64,000 nucleotides of DNA from Thalassobaculum_A sp040219615. GTDB taxonomy: Bacteria > Pseudomonadota > Alphaproteobacteria > Thalassobaculales > Thalassobaculaceae. Below the pieces are notes generated by a model. That model worked only from the letters and a program-made list of their open reading frames with translations. It was not told where the DNA came from and ran no database searches. Below, in pieces: positions 53,096-62,265 of this stretch (the stretch's first letter is position 1; each line of letters opens with the position of its first letter). The stretch covers positions 62,001 through 126,000 of the forward strand of contig NZ_JAVJSE010000007.1 of assembly GCF_040219615.1 (NCBI RefSeq), given 5' to 3'. Made by a program: the position numbers and the translations under genes.

Positions 53096-55600
53096 CTAAG
53101 CCAGGAAGTTGATGCCGCCGCCGCCCTGCGGGAGGATCGAGCCGATCTGGCTGGCGATCGCCGCCTTGGCGTTGTAGGTGCTGCCGCCGACGCTGAGGCC
53201 CTGGGACTCGAGGTCCTTCTGGACCAGGTAGCGCTCGATGAACTTGAGCGCCTCGGCGGTGTACTGGACCGGCTTGAAGAAGTTGCCCGCGCTGCCGCCC
53301 TCGCCCTCCAGGAGGGTCTTCTGTTCGGTCAGGACCGATTTCTGCACGTTCAGCGCATAGGTCTCGGCCTTCAGCCGGCCCTGGGTGGTTCCGGCCGTGA
53401 ACAGGAGGTCGTTCAGGGCGCTGGTCCGGTCGTCGATTGTGCCGCCCGACAGCACCGAGGTGTTGAACGCCTCCAGGCTGGCAAGGAAGGCGTCCTTGAA
53501 GCCGTCCTGGGCGTCGACGTTGATGGTCGAGCCGACCGAGCCGAGCGTCACCCGCAGGTCGTTGCCGGACGGCGACAGCAGGTTGGTCTTGTCGGACTTG
53601 GCATCCTCGATGAGCGTGTCGATGTCGGCCTGCAGCTTGCGGATCTGGGCGTCGAGCTTGCCGCGCGGATCGGCCGTGCTGTAGACGAAATCGAGCACCT
53701 TGCGGTCGCGGGTCAGGTCGTCGACCGCGTCGTCGAGCGCGACCTTGTAGACGTCGTCGACGTCGGTCGCCAGCTGGGCGCCGTTGCCGGCGGTGATGGT
53801 GCCCGGCAGGGCCGCCAGGATGCTGTTGGCGAGGTCGCCGCCCTCGGCCTGCACCACGGTGCCGGCCCGCACGCTGTAGGTGGTGGTGCCGCCGGTCAGC
53901 AGGTTGTCGAAGTTCACCGTGCTGGTGCCGTCGGTGATCGAGCCGGCGTTCTGGATCAGGTCGGTCAACTGCGCGACCCGGTCGGCATACTCGGTGTTGA
54001 TCGCCGTCAGGTCGGCCCCGACCTCCTGGGCATCCTCGCCCAACGACTTGATGGCGTCCAGGACGCCCTCGATGGTGGCGGCGCGCTCCAGCGCGTCGGT
54101 CGCCGACTCGAAGCCGAGCGCCAGCTGGTCTGTGTCGAGCTCGACCGCGAAGGTCGTGGCGCTCAATGCGTTGTTGATGCTGGCGACGTTGATCTGGGTC
54201 TGGAACTCGGCTCCATCGAACGTGGTCTTGGCGGTGTCGAGGCTGGTCTTGGCGGTGTCGAGGTCGGCGGTCAGGGTCGCGAAGCTCGCGTTGGCGACGC
54301 CGTCCCGGAACGCCTGCAGGTCGGTCAGGAAGCCTGCCAGGTCGGTCGACTTGGTGACCACCCGGGTGCCCTCGGTATCGAGTGTGACCGACAACTCGTC
54401 GGCGGTCGCGTCGACGCCGGCCGGAAGGGCGCCGCCGGTACCGTTGCGCAGCAGGTTCTGCACCTCGCCGGTATTCGGATCGGCATAGACCGCGCCGCTG
54501 ATGTAGCCGCTGTCGCCGAGGATCTTGTCGGCGATCTCGATGAAGTCGGTCTGGATGCCGGCGAGCGCATCGGCGTCCTCGGCGCTGCGGGCCTGGTTGT
54601 ACAGCGCCTCGAGCTGGGTGAGGGCCTCGCGGGTGTCGACGACCGCGCCGTTCGCCGCCGCCACGAGGCCGCGCTGCTTGATCAGGTCCGGCAGCGCCGC
54701 CTGCTGGATCGGGATCTCGGCGGCATGCACGCCGGCCGGATCGATCACCGAATCGTAGTCGGCATAGAGGGTGCGCAGGCCTTCCAGCTTGCTCACGATC
54801 GTGTCGATCACGGTCTGGCTCTTCTGGATCGCCGTGCTGGCGTTTCCGATCGCCGCCAGGTCCGTGGTGAGAGTGTCCAGGCGGCTGGCGCTCTGCGTCG
54901 ACGACGTCGTGGTCCTGAACGCGTCGAGGTTCAGCTTGGCGTCGATCAGCGAGGCCTGCTTGCCGACCGACTGCCGGGCGATCTCCCTCGGCAGGTTCAG
55001 CGCGTCGGTGACGATCGTGCGCAGCGGCAGGTCGCCGAGGATCTCGAAGGTATTCTCGACCTCGCCGATGCGCCGCAGGAAGAACAGCGCGTCGCGCGCC
55101 GCCGGGTTCTGGGCGGCCAGAGACTTCTCGAAGGTGGTCGTCAGGTAGTTGTCGATGACCGTGGATTGCTTGTCCGACAGCCGCAGGTTCTTCAGCCCGA
55201 ACTGGGGGGTGTCGAGGAACTTGGCGAGTTCGCCGAACCGGCTGTCGGCGAGGCGGTTGGCGAACGAGTTGATGTCGTTCGGGTCGCTGTTCAGGACCGC
55301 CTTCAGCTTGCCCGGATTGTTGAGCTCGCTCTCCAGGCCGAAGGCCGAGAGCACGAACTCCAGGGTCTTGCGGTCCTTGAGCAGGTCCTCGACCTTGTCG
55401 AGCTTGCCGACGGCCTTCTTGAACTGCTTGATATCGCGCTGGATATCTTCCCGGTTCGCGAACGCCTTGCGGGCGGCGACCTGGTCTTTCTGATAGTTCT
55501 TGAAGGCTACCAACGCCGAGACGGTGGGCGCGCCCGTCGAGCCGCCCAGGAGGCTCGACCCGCCTCCCAAAATCCCAAGCGCCAGTTCTGCGTTCAACAC
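53096..55600 (-). CDS. Very large DUF1217 (flagellum-associated) protein
   Basis: The 834-residue protein contains DUF1217-like segments near the N-terminus (IQRDIKQFKKAVGKLDKVEDLLKDRKTLEFVLSAFGL, SDPNDINSFANRLADSRFGELA) and again near the C-terminus (DRKVLDFVYSTADP). Between them is a long coiled-coil-rich region with many Asp/Leu heptads. DUF1217 proteins normally have about 200-400 residues and lie in rhizobial flagellar clusters; their function is unknown. The GTG start (55600) has CAGGAG 8 bases upstream. FliL lies 2.7 kb away. Confidence 0.78.
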   Translation of the reverse strand: MLNAELALGILGGGSSLLGGSTGAPTVSALVAFKNYQKDQVAARKAFANREDIQRDIKQFKKAVGKLDKVEDLLKDRKTLEFVLSAFGLESELNNPGKLKAVLNSDPNDINSFANRLADSRFGELAKFLDTPQFGLKNLRLSDKQSTVIDNYLTTTFEKSLAAQNPAARDALFFLRRIGEVENTFEILGDLPLRTIVTDALNLPREIARQSVGKQASLIDAKLNLDAFRTTTSSTQSASRLDTLTTDLAAIGNASTAIQKSQTVIDTIVSKLEGLRTLYADYDSVIDPAGVHAAEIPIQQAALPDLIKQRGLVAAANGAVVDTREALTQLEALYNQARSAEDADALAGIQTDFIEIADKILGDSGYISGAVYADPNTGEVQNLLRNGTGGALPAGVDATADELSVTLDTEGTRVVTKSTDLAGFLTDLQAFRDGVANASFATLTADLDTAKTSLDTAKTTFDGAEFQTQINVASINNALSATTFAVELDTDQLALGFESATDALERAATIEGVLDAIKSLGEDAQEVGADLTAINTEYADRVAQLTDLIQNAGSITDGTSTVNFDNLLTGGTTTYSVRAGTVVQAEGGDLANSILAALPGTITAGNGAQLATDVDDVYKVALDDAVDDLTRDRKVLDFVYSTADPRGKLDAQIRKLQADIDTLIEDAKSDKTNLLSPSGNDLRVTLGSVGSTINVDAQDGFKDAFLASLEAFNTSVLSGGTIDDRTSALNDLLFTAGTTQGRLKAETYALNVQKSVLTEQKTLLEGEGGSAGNFFKPVQYTAEALKFIERYLVQKDLESQGLSVGGSTYNAKAAIASQIGSILPQGGGGINFLA

Positions 55601-55834
55601 GGCAAAGACTCCTGTTTCTGCCGCAGATCCCGATGTACATCCGCACACCGGGACCGGCCGTTTCTCGGCCACCTGACACCATAACCGAACGCGGGCGACC
55701 CGGCAATCGATTCCGGCCGACCGGCCCTGACGGTGCGGGAAGCGGCCGCCCCGGCAATCCTTGCCCAGCGATCCGGCCCGCTCCTATAGTGGCCGCCTTC
55801 CTCCATGCGAGAACCGCGCCAGCGAGAGCCCCCG

Positions 55835-57625
55835 ATGTTCACCACGCGCCCCGAGATCCGCGGCACCTTCGGCGTCGTCACTTCCACGCATTGGGTCGCA
55901 TCGGCGGTCGGCATGGCCGCCCTGGAGCGTGGCGGCAATGCCTTCGATGCGGGCGTCGCCTGCGGGTTCACGCTGCAGGTGGTCGAGCCGCACCTGAACG
56001 GTCCCGGTGGCGACCTGCCGGCGGTGTTCTACAGCAAGCGCGAGGACCGCGTGCGGGTGCTGTGCGCCCAGGGCCCGGCCCCGGCGGCGGCCAGCATCCC
56101 GGCGTTCCGGAATCTCGGGCTTGACCTGATTCCCGGCAGCGGATTCCTGGCGGCGGTCGTGCCCGGCGCCTTCGACGGCTGGCTCACCCTGCTGCGCGAC
56201 TATGGCACCCAGTCGCTGCGCGACGTGCTGACCCCGGCGATCGGCTACGCCCGGAACGGCTATCCGGTGGTCGAGCGGATCACCGCGACCGTCGAGACCG
56301 TGCGCGAGCTGTTCGAGACCGAGTGGCCGACCTCGGCGGCGGTCTACCTGAAGGGCGGCCGGGCGCCGCAGCCGGGCTCGCTGTTCGCCAACCCGGTAAT
56401 GGCCGAGACCTACGCCCGGATCCTGGCGGAAGCGGAGGCCGGCGGCGGTTCCCGCGAGGCGGTGATCGACCGGGCGCGGGCGATCTGGGCCAAGGGCTGG
56501 GTCGCCGCGGCGATCCATCGCTTCGTGCATGCCGAGCCGCTGATGGACGTCTCCGGGCGGCGCCATCACGGCATGCTGTCCGCCCAGGACATGGCGGAGT
56601 GGCAATGCCACTACGAGGAGCCGACGACCTACGACTACGGCCGCTATCGGGTGTGCAAGGGCGGGCCTTGGAGCCAGGGCCCGGCGCTGCTGCAGGCGCT
56701 GGCGATCCTCGACGGCCTCGGCGTCGCCGACATGGATCCGCACGGCCCGGACTTCGTCCATACCGTCACCGAGGCGATCAAGCTGGCCTTTGCCGACCGC
56801 GAGGCGTTCTACGGCGATCCCGACTTCGTCGACGTTCCGATGCAGGCTCTGCTGTCGGCCGAGTACAACGCCGGGCGCCGCGCCCTGATCGGCGACCGGG
56901 CGTCGCTCGAACTGCGGGCCGGCACGCTGCCCGGCTACGAGCGCTCGCTGGACGTCGCCCTCGGGGTCGACGCCTCGATCGACCCGCGGGCCCTGGAGAG
57001 CATGGGGGTCGGCGAGCCGACGGTGTCGAAGAGCGGCGTATCCTCGGGCGACACCGTGCACATGGATATCATCGACAGCGACGGGAACATGTTCAGCGCC
57101 ACGCCCAGCGGCGGCTGGCTGCAGTCCTCCCCGATCATCCCGGAACTCGGCTTCTGCCTCGGCAACCGGGCCCAGATGTTCTGGCTCGACGAGCGTTCGC
57201 CCTCGGCGCTGGCGCCGCGCAAGCGGCCGCGGACCACGCTGTCGCCCGGCTTCGCGCTGCGCGACGGCGAGCCCTACATGGCGTTCGGGACGCCGGGCGG
57301 CGACCAGCAGGACCAGTGGTCGCTGCTGCTGTTCCTGCACCATGCCGACCACGGCATGAACCTGCAGGAGGCGATCGACTGCCCGGCCTTCCACAGCGAG
57401 CATTTTCCGAGCTCGTTCTGGCCGCGCGGCCGCACGCCGGGCCGGGTGGTGGTCGAGGGCCGCTTCCCGCAGGGCACGGTGGAGGCGCTGGCGCGCCGCG
57501 GCCACGACGTGCAGGTCGGCGAGGACTGGTCGGAGGGCCGCCTGACCGCTGCGGCCAAGGACGGGGACATGTTGAAGGCGGCGGCCAACCCGCGCGGCAT
57601 GCAGGGCTACGCGGTCGGGCGGTGA
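55835..57625 (+). CDS. ggt: Gamma-glutamyltransferase-family protein
   Basis: The 596-residue Ntn hydrolase has a GGT-type N-terminal pattern (GVVTSTHWVASAVGMAALERGGNAFDA, HLNGPGGDLPAVFY) and the auto-processing Thr407 in SSGDTVHMDIIDSDGN, then FGTPGGDQQDQW. It cleaves gamma-glutamyl compounds to glutamate; no signal peptide is seen, so it would be cytosolic. It sits in the Dgc segment and may feed glutamate. The start at 55835 was chosen; ATG 55805 is possible. Confidence 0.88.
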   Translation: MFTTRPEIRGTFGVVTSTHWVASAVGMAALERGGNAFDAGVACGFTLQVVEPHLNGPGGDLPAVFYSKREDRVRVLCAQGPAPAAASIPAFRNLGLDLIPGSGFLAAVVPGAFDGWLTLLRDYGTQSLRDVLTPAIGYARNGYPVVERITATVETVRELFETEWPTSAAVYLKGGRAPQPGSLFANPVMAETYARILAEAEAGGGSREAVIDRARAIWAKGWVAAAIHRFVHAEPLMDVSGRRHHGMLSAQDMAEWQCHYEEPTTYDYGRYRVCKGGPWSQGPALLQALAILDGLGVADMDPHGPDFVHTVTEAIKLAFADREAFYGDPDFVDVPMQALLSAEYNAGRRALIGDRASLELRAGTLPGYERSLDVALGVDASIDPRALESMGVGEPTVSKSGVSSGDTVHMDIIDSDGNMFSATPSGGWLQSSPIIPELGFCLGNRAQMFWLDERSPSALAPRKRPRTTLSPGFALRDGEPYMAFGTPGGDQQDQWSLLLFLHHADHGMNLQEAIDCPAFHSEHFPSSFWPRGRTPGRVVVEGRFPQGTVEALARRGHDVQVGEDWSEGRLTAAAKDGDMLKAAANPRGMQGYAVGR

Positions 57626-57679
57626 TCGCCGGGACGCAGGGAGCGCCGAACCGGCTGCCGGCCGGGCGGCGCAGGTGGG

Positions 57680-57952
57680 ATGCCGGGACTCTCGGAACAA
57701 GAGGCGCTCGAGCTGTTCGCGCGCTGCATCGCCGAGGTGGTGGGTCAGCGCACCGAGGCGTATCGCGACATGCTGAAGGCGGTGCAGAGCGGCGAAGTGG
57801 TCGACCTGCTGCTGGCACAGTCGTCGTTCGACGCGCTGAAGCCGGAGGTCCGGCTGCGGATCTCGGAGATGGTCAGCGGCCTCGTGGCCCGGCATCTGGC
57901 CGGCGAGATCGACGCGACCGACCCGGATGTGCTCGACACCGGGAAGGCATGA
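57680..57952 (+). CDS. Small helical protein of unknown function
   Basis: The 90-residue helical protein (SEQEALELFARCIAEVVGQRTEAY, then SFDALKPEVRLRISEMVSGLVARHLAGEI) was not recognised. It is 54 bp after the GGT gene and may be cotranscribed. Confidence 0.6.
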   Translation: MPGLSEQEALELFARCIAEVVGQRTEAYRDMLKAVQSGEVVDLLLAQSSFDALKPEVRLRISEMVSGLVARHLAGEIDATDPDVLDTGKA

Positions 57953-57974
57953 CGCCGGCGGACGGCGGACAGGT

Positions 57975-58241
57975 TCACGACCGCGGGCGGATGTACCCGA
58001 TGCTGGCGAGGCCGTTGGTCAGGTATTCGCGGAGATACAGGGCCATGTCGGGGGACAGTTCGACCAGCGCGATCTTGCCGTCCTCGCGGCGGATCTTCAG
58101 CAGCAGCCCGTCCTCGGTCAGCTCGATCGCAAACGAGGCGGCGCGCGGGGCGGCGCCCGGCGCGCGTTCGGCCTCGGCCACGGCGGGCTGCGCCTTGACC
58201 ATGTTCTTCCAGCTGTCGTCGGCGGGGTCGGCCATCGCCAT
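57975..58241 (-). CDS. Small protein of unknown function
   Basis: The 88-residue protein has a beta-rich centre (ASFAIELTEDGLLLKIRREDGKIALVELSPDM) and a C-terminal helix LREYLTNGLASIGYIRP. The family was not recognised. ATG 58241 has CGGAG upstream; GTG 58247 and ATG 58235 are alternatives. It is divergent from fliL. Confidence 0.55.
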   Translation of the reverse strand: MAMADPADDSWKNMVKAQPAVAEAERAPGAAPRAASFAIELTEDGLLLKIRREDGKIALVELSPDMALYLREYLTNGLASIGYIRPRS

Positions 58242-58349
58242 ACACACTCCGTTCCGCGAGGCGTGGCTCCGCGGCTCTCGGTTCGCTAAACCTAGAGCGG
58301 CCGGAGCGCAATCTCAATCCAGCGCTCGGAAAACCGAGGGTGGCGCCAC

Positions 58350-58835
58350 ATGAAGAAGCTGATCCTGTTCGTGCTGCTGCCCCTGCTGCTGCTGATCGGC
58401 GCCGGTCTCGGCGCCCTGGTCGCCGGCATGATTCCCGGCGTCTCGATCCCGGGTCTCGGCGGCCACGAGACCGCGCCGGAGGAGAAGAAGGAACTGGGGG
58501 CACCGCCGACCAGCCAGCCGAGCCCGGTCGACTCGTCGGTCTACGTGCTGCCGGAGTTCGTGGTGAACATCCGGACCAACCGGACCTATCCGGTGTTCAT
58601 GCTGCTGAGCCTGGCGGTCGAGATGCGCGACGAGGGCGTACGCCCGACCATGGCGGCCCAGGAGCCGCGGATTCGTGACGCCATGATCATCTATCTCAGC
58701 AGCCTGACCCCGACCGACCTGAACGGCTATGAGGGGATCCAGAGAGTCCGCGACAACACCTGGAAAATCCTGCACAAGTTCGTTCCGGAGGGCGATCTGG
58801 TGAACGTCCAGATCGCCAAGCTGACGGTGAAGTGA
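58350..58835 (+). CDS. fliL: FliL-like flagellar basal-body protein
   Basis: The 161-residue single-pass protein has a transmembrane helix at about 4-27, a Pro-rich linker and a FliL domain (about 65-160; VYVLPEFVVNIRTNRTYPVFMLLSLAVEMRDE, IIYLSSLTPTDLNG, KILHKFVPEGDLVNVQIAKLTVK). FliL surrounds the flagellar stator and supports motor output. No other basal-body gene adjoins. Its stop is close to the dgcA start. Confidence 0.88.
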   Translation: MKKLILFVLLPLLLLIGAGLGALVAGMIPGVSIPGLGGHETAPEEKKELGAPPTSQPSPVDSSVYVLPEFVVNIRTNRTYPVFMLLSLAVEMRDEGVRPTMAAQEPRIRDAMIIYLSSLTPTDLNGYEGIQRVRDNTWKILHKFVPEGDLVNVQIAKLTVK

Positions 58836-58882
58836 CGCCGTCCCGCCGCCCGCCCGATGCCGCCTTTCCGATGAGGAGCCCG

Positions 58883-59872
58883 ATGTCCCGAACCCTGTCC
58901 GTCGCCGTGGAGAGCTGGCCGATCCGCGGCGTGTTCCGGATTTCCCGCGGCGCGCGCACCGAGGCGCAGGTCGTGGTCGCGACCGTGCGCGACGGCGCCG
59001 CCACCGGCCGCGGCGAGTGCGTGCCCTATGCCCGCTACGGCGAGAGCGTCGACAGCGTGGTGGAACAGATCCGCGGCGTCGCCGACGCGATCGCCGGCGG
59101 GCTGGACCGCGAGGGCCTGCTGTCGGCACTGCCGGCCGGGGCGGCGCGAAACGCCGTCGACTGCGCGCTGTGGGACCTGGAGGCCAAGCTGTCGGGGGTT
59201 CCGGCGTGGAAGAGCGCCGGGCTCGCCGCCGCGCCCAGCACTGTGACGACGGTGTTCACCCTGTCGGTCGACACCCCGGAAGCCATGGGCGAGGCGGCCG
59301 CCCGCAACGCCGCTCGGCCGCTGCTGAAGCTCAAGATGACCGGTGACGGCCTCGACCTCGACCGGGTCGCACGGATCCATGCCAACGCCCCGGACACCCG
59401 CCTGGTGGTCGACGCCAACGAGGCCTGGGACGTCGCGACCTACCTGGAACTGGCACCGAAGCTCGGCGCGCTCGGGGTCGAGATGATCGAGCAGCCGCTG
59501 CCCGCCAAGGACGATTCCGGGCTGCTCGGCCTGGAGCGGCCGGTGCCGGTATGCGCCGACGAGAGTTGCCACGACACCGCGACGCTCGACGCGCTCGTCG
59601 GCAAGTACGACAAGGTCAACATCAAGCTCGACAAGACCGGCGGCCTGACCGAGGCGCTGCGGCTGCGCGCCGAGGCCGAGCGCCGGGGCTTCGGCATCAT
59701 GGTCGGCTGCATGATCGGCACCTCGCTCGGCATGGCGCCGGGTATGCTGGTGTCGCAGGGCGTCGACCTGGTCGACCTGGATGCGCCGCTGCTGCTGGCC
59801 AAGGACCGGGAGCCGGGGATGCGCTACGACGGCAGCATCGTGTATCCGGCCGACCCGGCGCTCTGGGGCTGA
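58883..59872 (+). CDS. dgcA: N-acetyl-D-glutamate racemase DgcA (enolase superfamily)
   Basis: The 329-residue protein of the dipeptide-epimerase branch has catalytic Lys in LLKLKMTG, metal ligands in VVDANEAW, IEQPLPAKD and CADESC, and the second Lys in NIKLDKTGG. DgcA racemises N-acetyl-D-glutamate made by DgcN so that it can be deacetylated to L-glutamate; a dipeptide-epimerase role is the alternative. ATG 58883 has AGGAG 7 bases upstream. Confidence 0.85.
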   Translation: MSRTLSVAVESWPIRGVFRISRGARTEAQVVVATVRDGAATGRGECVPYARYGESVDSVVEQIRGVADAIAGGLDREGLLSALPAGAARNAVDCALWDLEAKLSGVPAWKSAGLAAAPSTVTTVFTLSVDTPEAMGEAAARNAARPLLKLKMTGDGLDLDRVARIHANAPDTRLVVDANEAWDVATYLELAPKLGALGVEMIEQPLPAKDDSGLLGLERPVPVCADESCHDTATLDALVGKYDKVNIKLDKTGGLTEALRLRAEAERRGFGIMVGCMIGTSLGMAPGMLVSQGVDLVDLDAPLLLAKDREPGMRYDGSIVYPADPALWG

Positions 59873-59886
59873 GCGGGGGAGCGGGC

Positions 59887-60735
59887 ATGGACCGGGACAA
59901 CCCCGTCGCCGCGCATTACGACCGGACCTCCCTGGCCGAGGCGCTGGTCGCCCGGCTGCGGGACCACGGGGTCGAGCGCGACGCGGTGACCCTCGAGCAC
60001 CTGGCGGCGCTCGACCAGATGCATGTGCGCGGTCACGAGGCGACGGTCGAGCTGCTGGACGCCCTGGAGATCCGCAAGGGCATGAAGGTGCTGGACCTCG
60101 GTGCCGGAATCGGCGGTCCGGCCCGGGTGCTGGCGTCGCGGTACGACGCCCGGGTGACCGCGCTCGACCTGACGCCGGCCCTGTGCGAGGCCAACCGCGA
60201 ACTGAACAGGCTGGTCGGGCTGTCGCGCCGCATCAAGGTGATCGAGGGCGACGCCACCGACCTGCCCTTCGAGGACGCGACCTTCGACCGGGTGGTGACC
60301 ATCCACGCGTCGATGAACATCGACCGCAAGCGCACGATGTACCGCGAGGCCCATCGGGTGCTGAAGCCGGGTGGCCGTTTCGGGTTCTACGACATCGTCG
60401 CCGGCGTCGCCGGCTCGCCCGACTACCCGATGCCCTGGGCCGGTGACGACTCGGTCAGCTTCCTGGTGCCGCCGAGCACCATGCGGGCGCTCGCCGAGGA
60501 GGTCGGCCTGCGCGCGCTGGACTTCCGCGACCTGACCAACGCGTCGCGCGCCCACATGGTGCGCCAGCAGGAGGCGGCCGCGGCCGGCAAGGCGGCTGGC
60601 GGACCGCCGCCGCTGCAGGCCGGCGACATCCTGATGGGCCCGACCGCCGCCGCCAAGCAGCGCAACCTGCGCCGCGCCGTCAAGGAGGCGCGGGTCGGCA
60701 TCGCGATGGCGGTGTTCGAGAAGCCGCGGAAATAG
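59887..60735 (+). CDS. SAM-dependent methyltransferase, class I
   Basis: The 282-residue methyltransferase has AdoMet motif I KVLDLGAGIGGPARVLA, then ALDLTP, the GDATDLPFEDATFD motif and LKPGGRFGFYDIVAG. It resembles UbiE or glycine/sarcosine N-methyltransferase-type enzymes of the PCMT/gSDMT branch; the acceptor is unknown. It is 14 bp downstream of dgcA and probably cotranscribed. Confidence 0.85.
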   Translation: MDRDNPVAAHYDRTSLAEALVARLRDHGVERDAVTLEHLAALDQMHVRGHEATVELLDALEIRKGMKVLDLGAGIGGPARVLASRYDARVTALDLTPALCEANRELNRLVGLSRRIKVIEGDATDLPFEDATFDRVVTIHASMNIDRKRTMYREAHRVLKPGGRFGFYDIVAGVAGSPDYPMPWAGDDSVSFLVPPSTMRALAEEVGLRALDFRDLTNASRAHMVRQQEAAAAGKAAGGPPPLQAGDILMGPTAAAKQRNLRRAVKEARVGIAMAVFEKPRK

Positions 60736-60782
60736 GGCGGGCGGCGACTCCAACGGAATGAGAGCCATTCGCCAAAGAAATT

Positions 60783-60812
60783 CGGAGCCGAGGGGGGCAA
60801 TCCTCGGCTCCG
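60783..60812 (+). terminator. Stem-loop after methyltransferase gene
   Basis: A perfect 11-bp stem cggagccgagg/cctcggctccg has an 8-base loop. No T tract follows, so it may be a processing or attenuator hairpin rather than an intrinsic terminator. Confidence 0.55.
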
Positions 60813-61015
60813 GAGTCTGGTCCACGATGGGACGGAGGATGTCGGGCGTGTGGGGGCACGCCACGGATTAACGGATGATAATAATTGACCAATCAAGATG
60901 CACGCAAAAAGTGTCTTGGTGTGAAATTCTATTTCGGCGCTCGACCTCCCAGTGGGCCAGGGCTATTTCAGTCGGGCCCTGACAGTCCGACCCCGACCGC
61001 GAGGAGTTTGTTCCC

Positions 61016-62206
61016 ATGGCGCAGCCCGCCGACGTCACCGCCACCGTCACGCCGGACGACGTGATCGAGGATATCCGGGCGGCGGTCCGCGACCTGTGCG
61101 CCCGCTTCCCCGGCAGCTACTGGCGCGAGAAGGACCGCGAGCGCGCGTATCCGGGCGAGTTCGTGAAGGCGCTGACCGACGCCGGCTACCTGGCGGTGCT
61201 GGTGCCCGAGGAATACGGCGGCAGCGGTCTCGGCATCCGGGCCGCCGCGGCGATCCTCGAGGAGATCCACAAGAGCGGCTGCAACGGTGCGGCCTGCCAC
61301 GCCCAGATGTACATCATGGGCACCCTGCTGCGGCACGGGAACGCCGAGCAGAAGCAGAAATGGCTGCCGGGCATCGCCACCGGCGAGCTGCGCCTGCAGG
61401 CCTTCGGGGTGACCGAGCCGACCAGCGGTACCGACACCCTGTCGCTGCGCACCACCGCCCGCAAGGACGGCAACGACCGCTACGTGGTCAACGGCCAGAA
61501 GATCTGGACCTCGCGCGCCGAGCATTCCGACCTGATGCTGCTGCTGGCCCGCACCACCCCGAAGGACCAGGTCGCCAAGCGCACCGACGGGCTGTCGGTG
61601 TTCGTGGTCGACATGCGCGAGGCGGTCGGCAAGGGCCTGACGATCAGGCCGATCCGCACCATGGTGAACCACTCCACCACCGAGGTGTTCTTCGACGATC
61701 TCGAAGTCCCGGCCGAGAACCTGATCGGCGAGGAGGGCAAGGGCTTCCGCTATATCCTCGACGGAATGAACGCCGAGCGGCTGCTGATCTCGCATGAGAG
61801 CCTGGGCGACGCCCGCTGGTTCATCCGCACCGCCACCGAATACGCCAAGTCGCGCGAGGTGTTCGGCCGGCCGATCGGCCAGAACCAGGCCGTGCAGTTC
61901 CCGATCGCCCGGGCCTATGCCGAGACCGAGGCGGCAGCCCTGATGGCCGAGAAGGGGGTGCGGCTTTTCGAAGCGGGCCAGCCCTGCGCGCCGGAGGCCA
62001 ACATGGCCAAGATGCTGGCTTCGGAGGCGGCCTGGCACGCGGCCGAGATCTGCATGCAGGCGCATGGCGGCTTCGCCTTCGCCGAGGAGTACGACGTCGA
62101 GCGCAAGTTCCGCGAGGCCCGGCTGTACCAGATCGCGCCGATCTCCACGAACCTGATCCTGTCCTACGTCGCCGAGCACGTCCTGGGCCTGCCGCGGTCG
62201 TTCTGA
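61016..62206 (+). CDS. Acyl-CoA dehydrogenase
   Basis: The 396-residue flavoprotein has the ACAD N-terminal helices (ADAGYLAVLVPEEYGGSGLG), the FAD region (FGVTEPTSGTDTLSLRTTA, GQKIWTSRAEHSD) and the C-terminal helix (AQMYIMGTLL; MQAHGGFAFAEEYDVERKFR). It introduces a double bond into acyl-CoA and passes electrons to ETF. The ATG was chosen from the MAQPADV start; the leader is AT-rich. It lies upstream of the type III PKS gene and may supply its starter. Confidence 0.92.
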   Translation: MAQPADVTATVTPDDVIEDIRAAVRDLCARFPGSYWREKDRERAYPGEFVKALTDAGYLAVLVPEEYGGSGLGIRAAAAILEEIHKSGCNGAACHAQMYIMGTLLRHGNAEQKQKWLPGIATGELRLQAFGVTEPTSGTDTLSLRTTARKDGNDRYVVNGQKIWTSRAEHSDLMLLLARTTPKDQVAKRTDGLSVFVVDMREAVGKGLTIRPIRTMVNHSTTEVFFDDLEVPAENLIGEEGKGFRYILDGMNAERLLISHESLGDARWFIRTATEYAKSREVFGRPIGQNQAVQFPIARAYAETEAAALMAEKGVRLFEAGQPCAPEANMAKMLASEAAWHAAEICMQAHGGFAFAEEYDVERKFREARLYQIAPISTNLILSYVAEHVLGLPRSF

Positions 62207-62265
62207 GCGGGCGCCGTCACGGCAAAGCGATTTGAATCCGCTTGGCGGCGCCCCATCCTCCCGGG

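Noticed and set aside
57965..58260. tRNA-like or small RNA gene between small proteins
   Set aside because: No cloverleaf could be drawn, and the region encodes the 57975 minus-strand protein.
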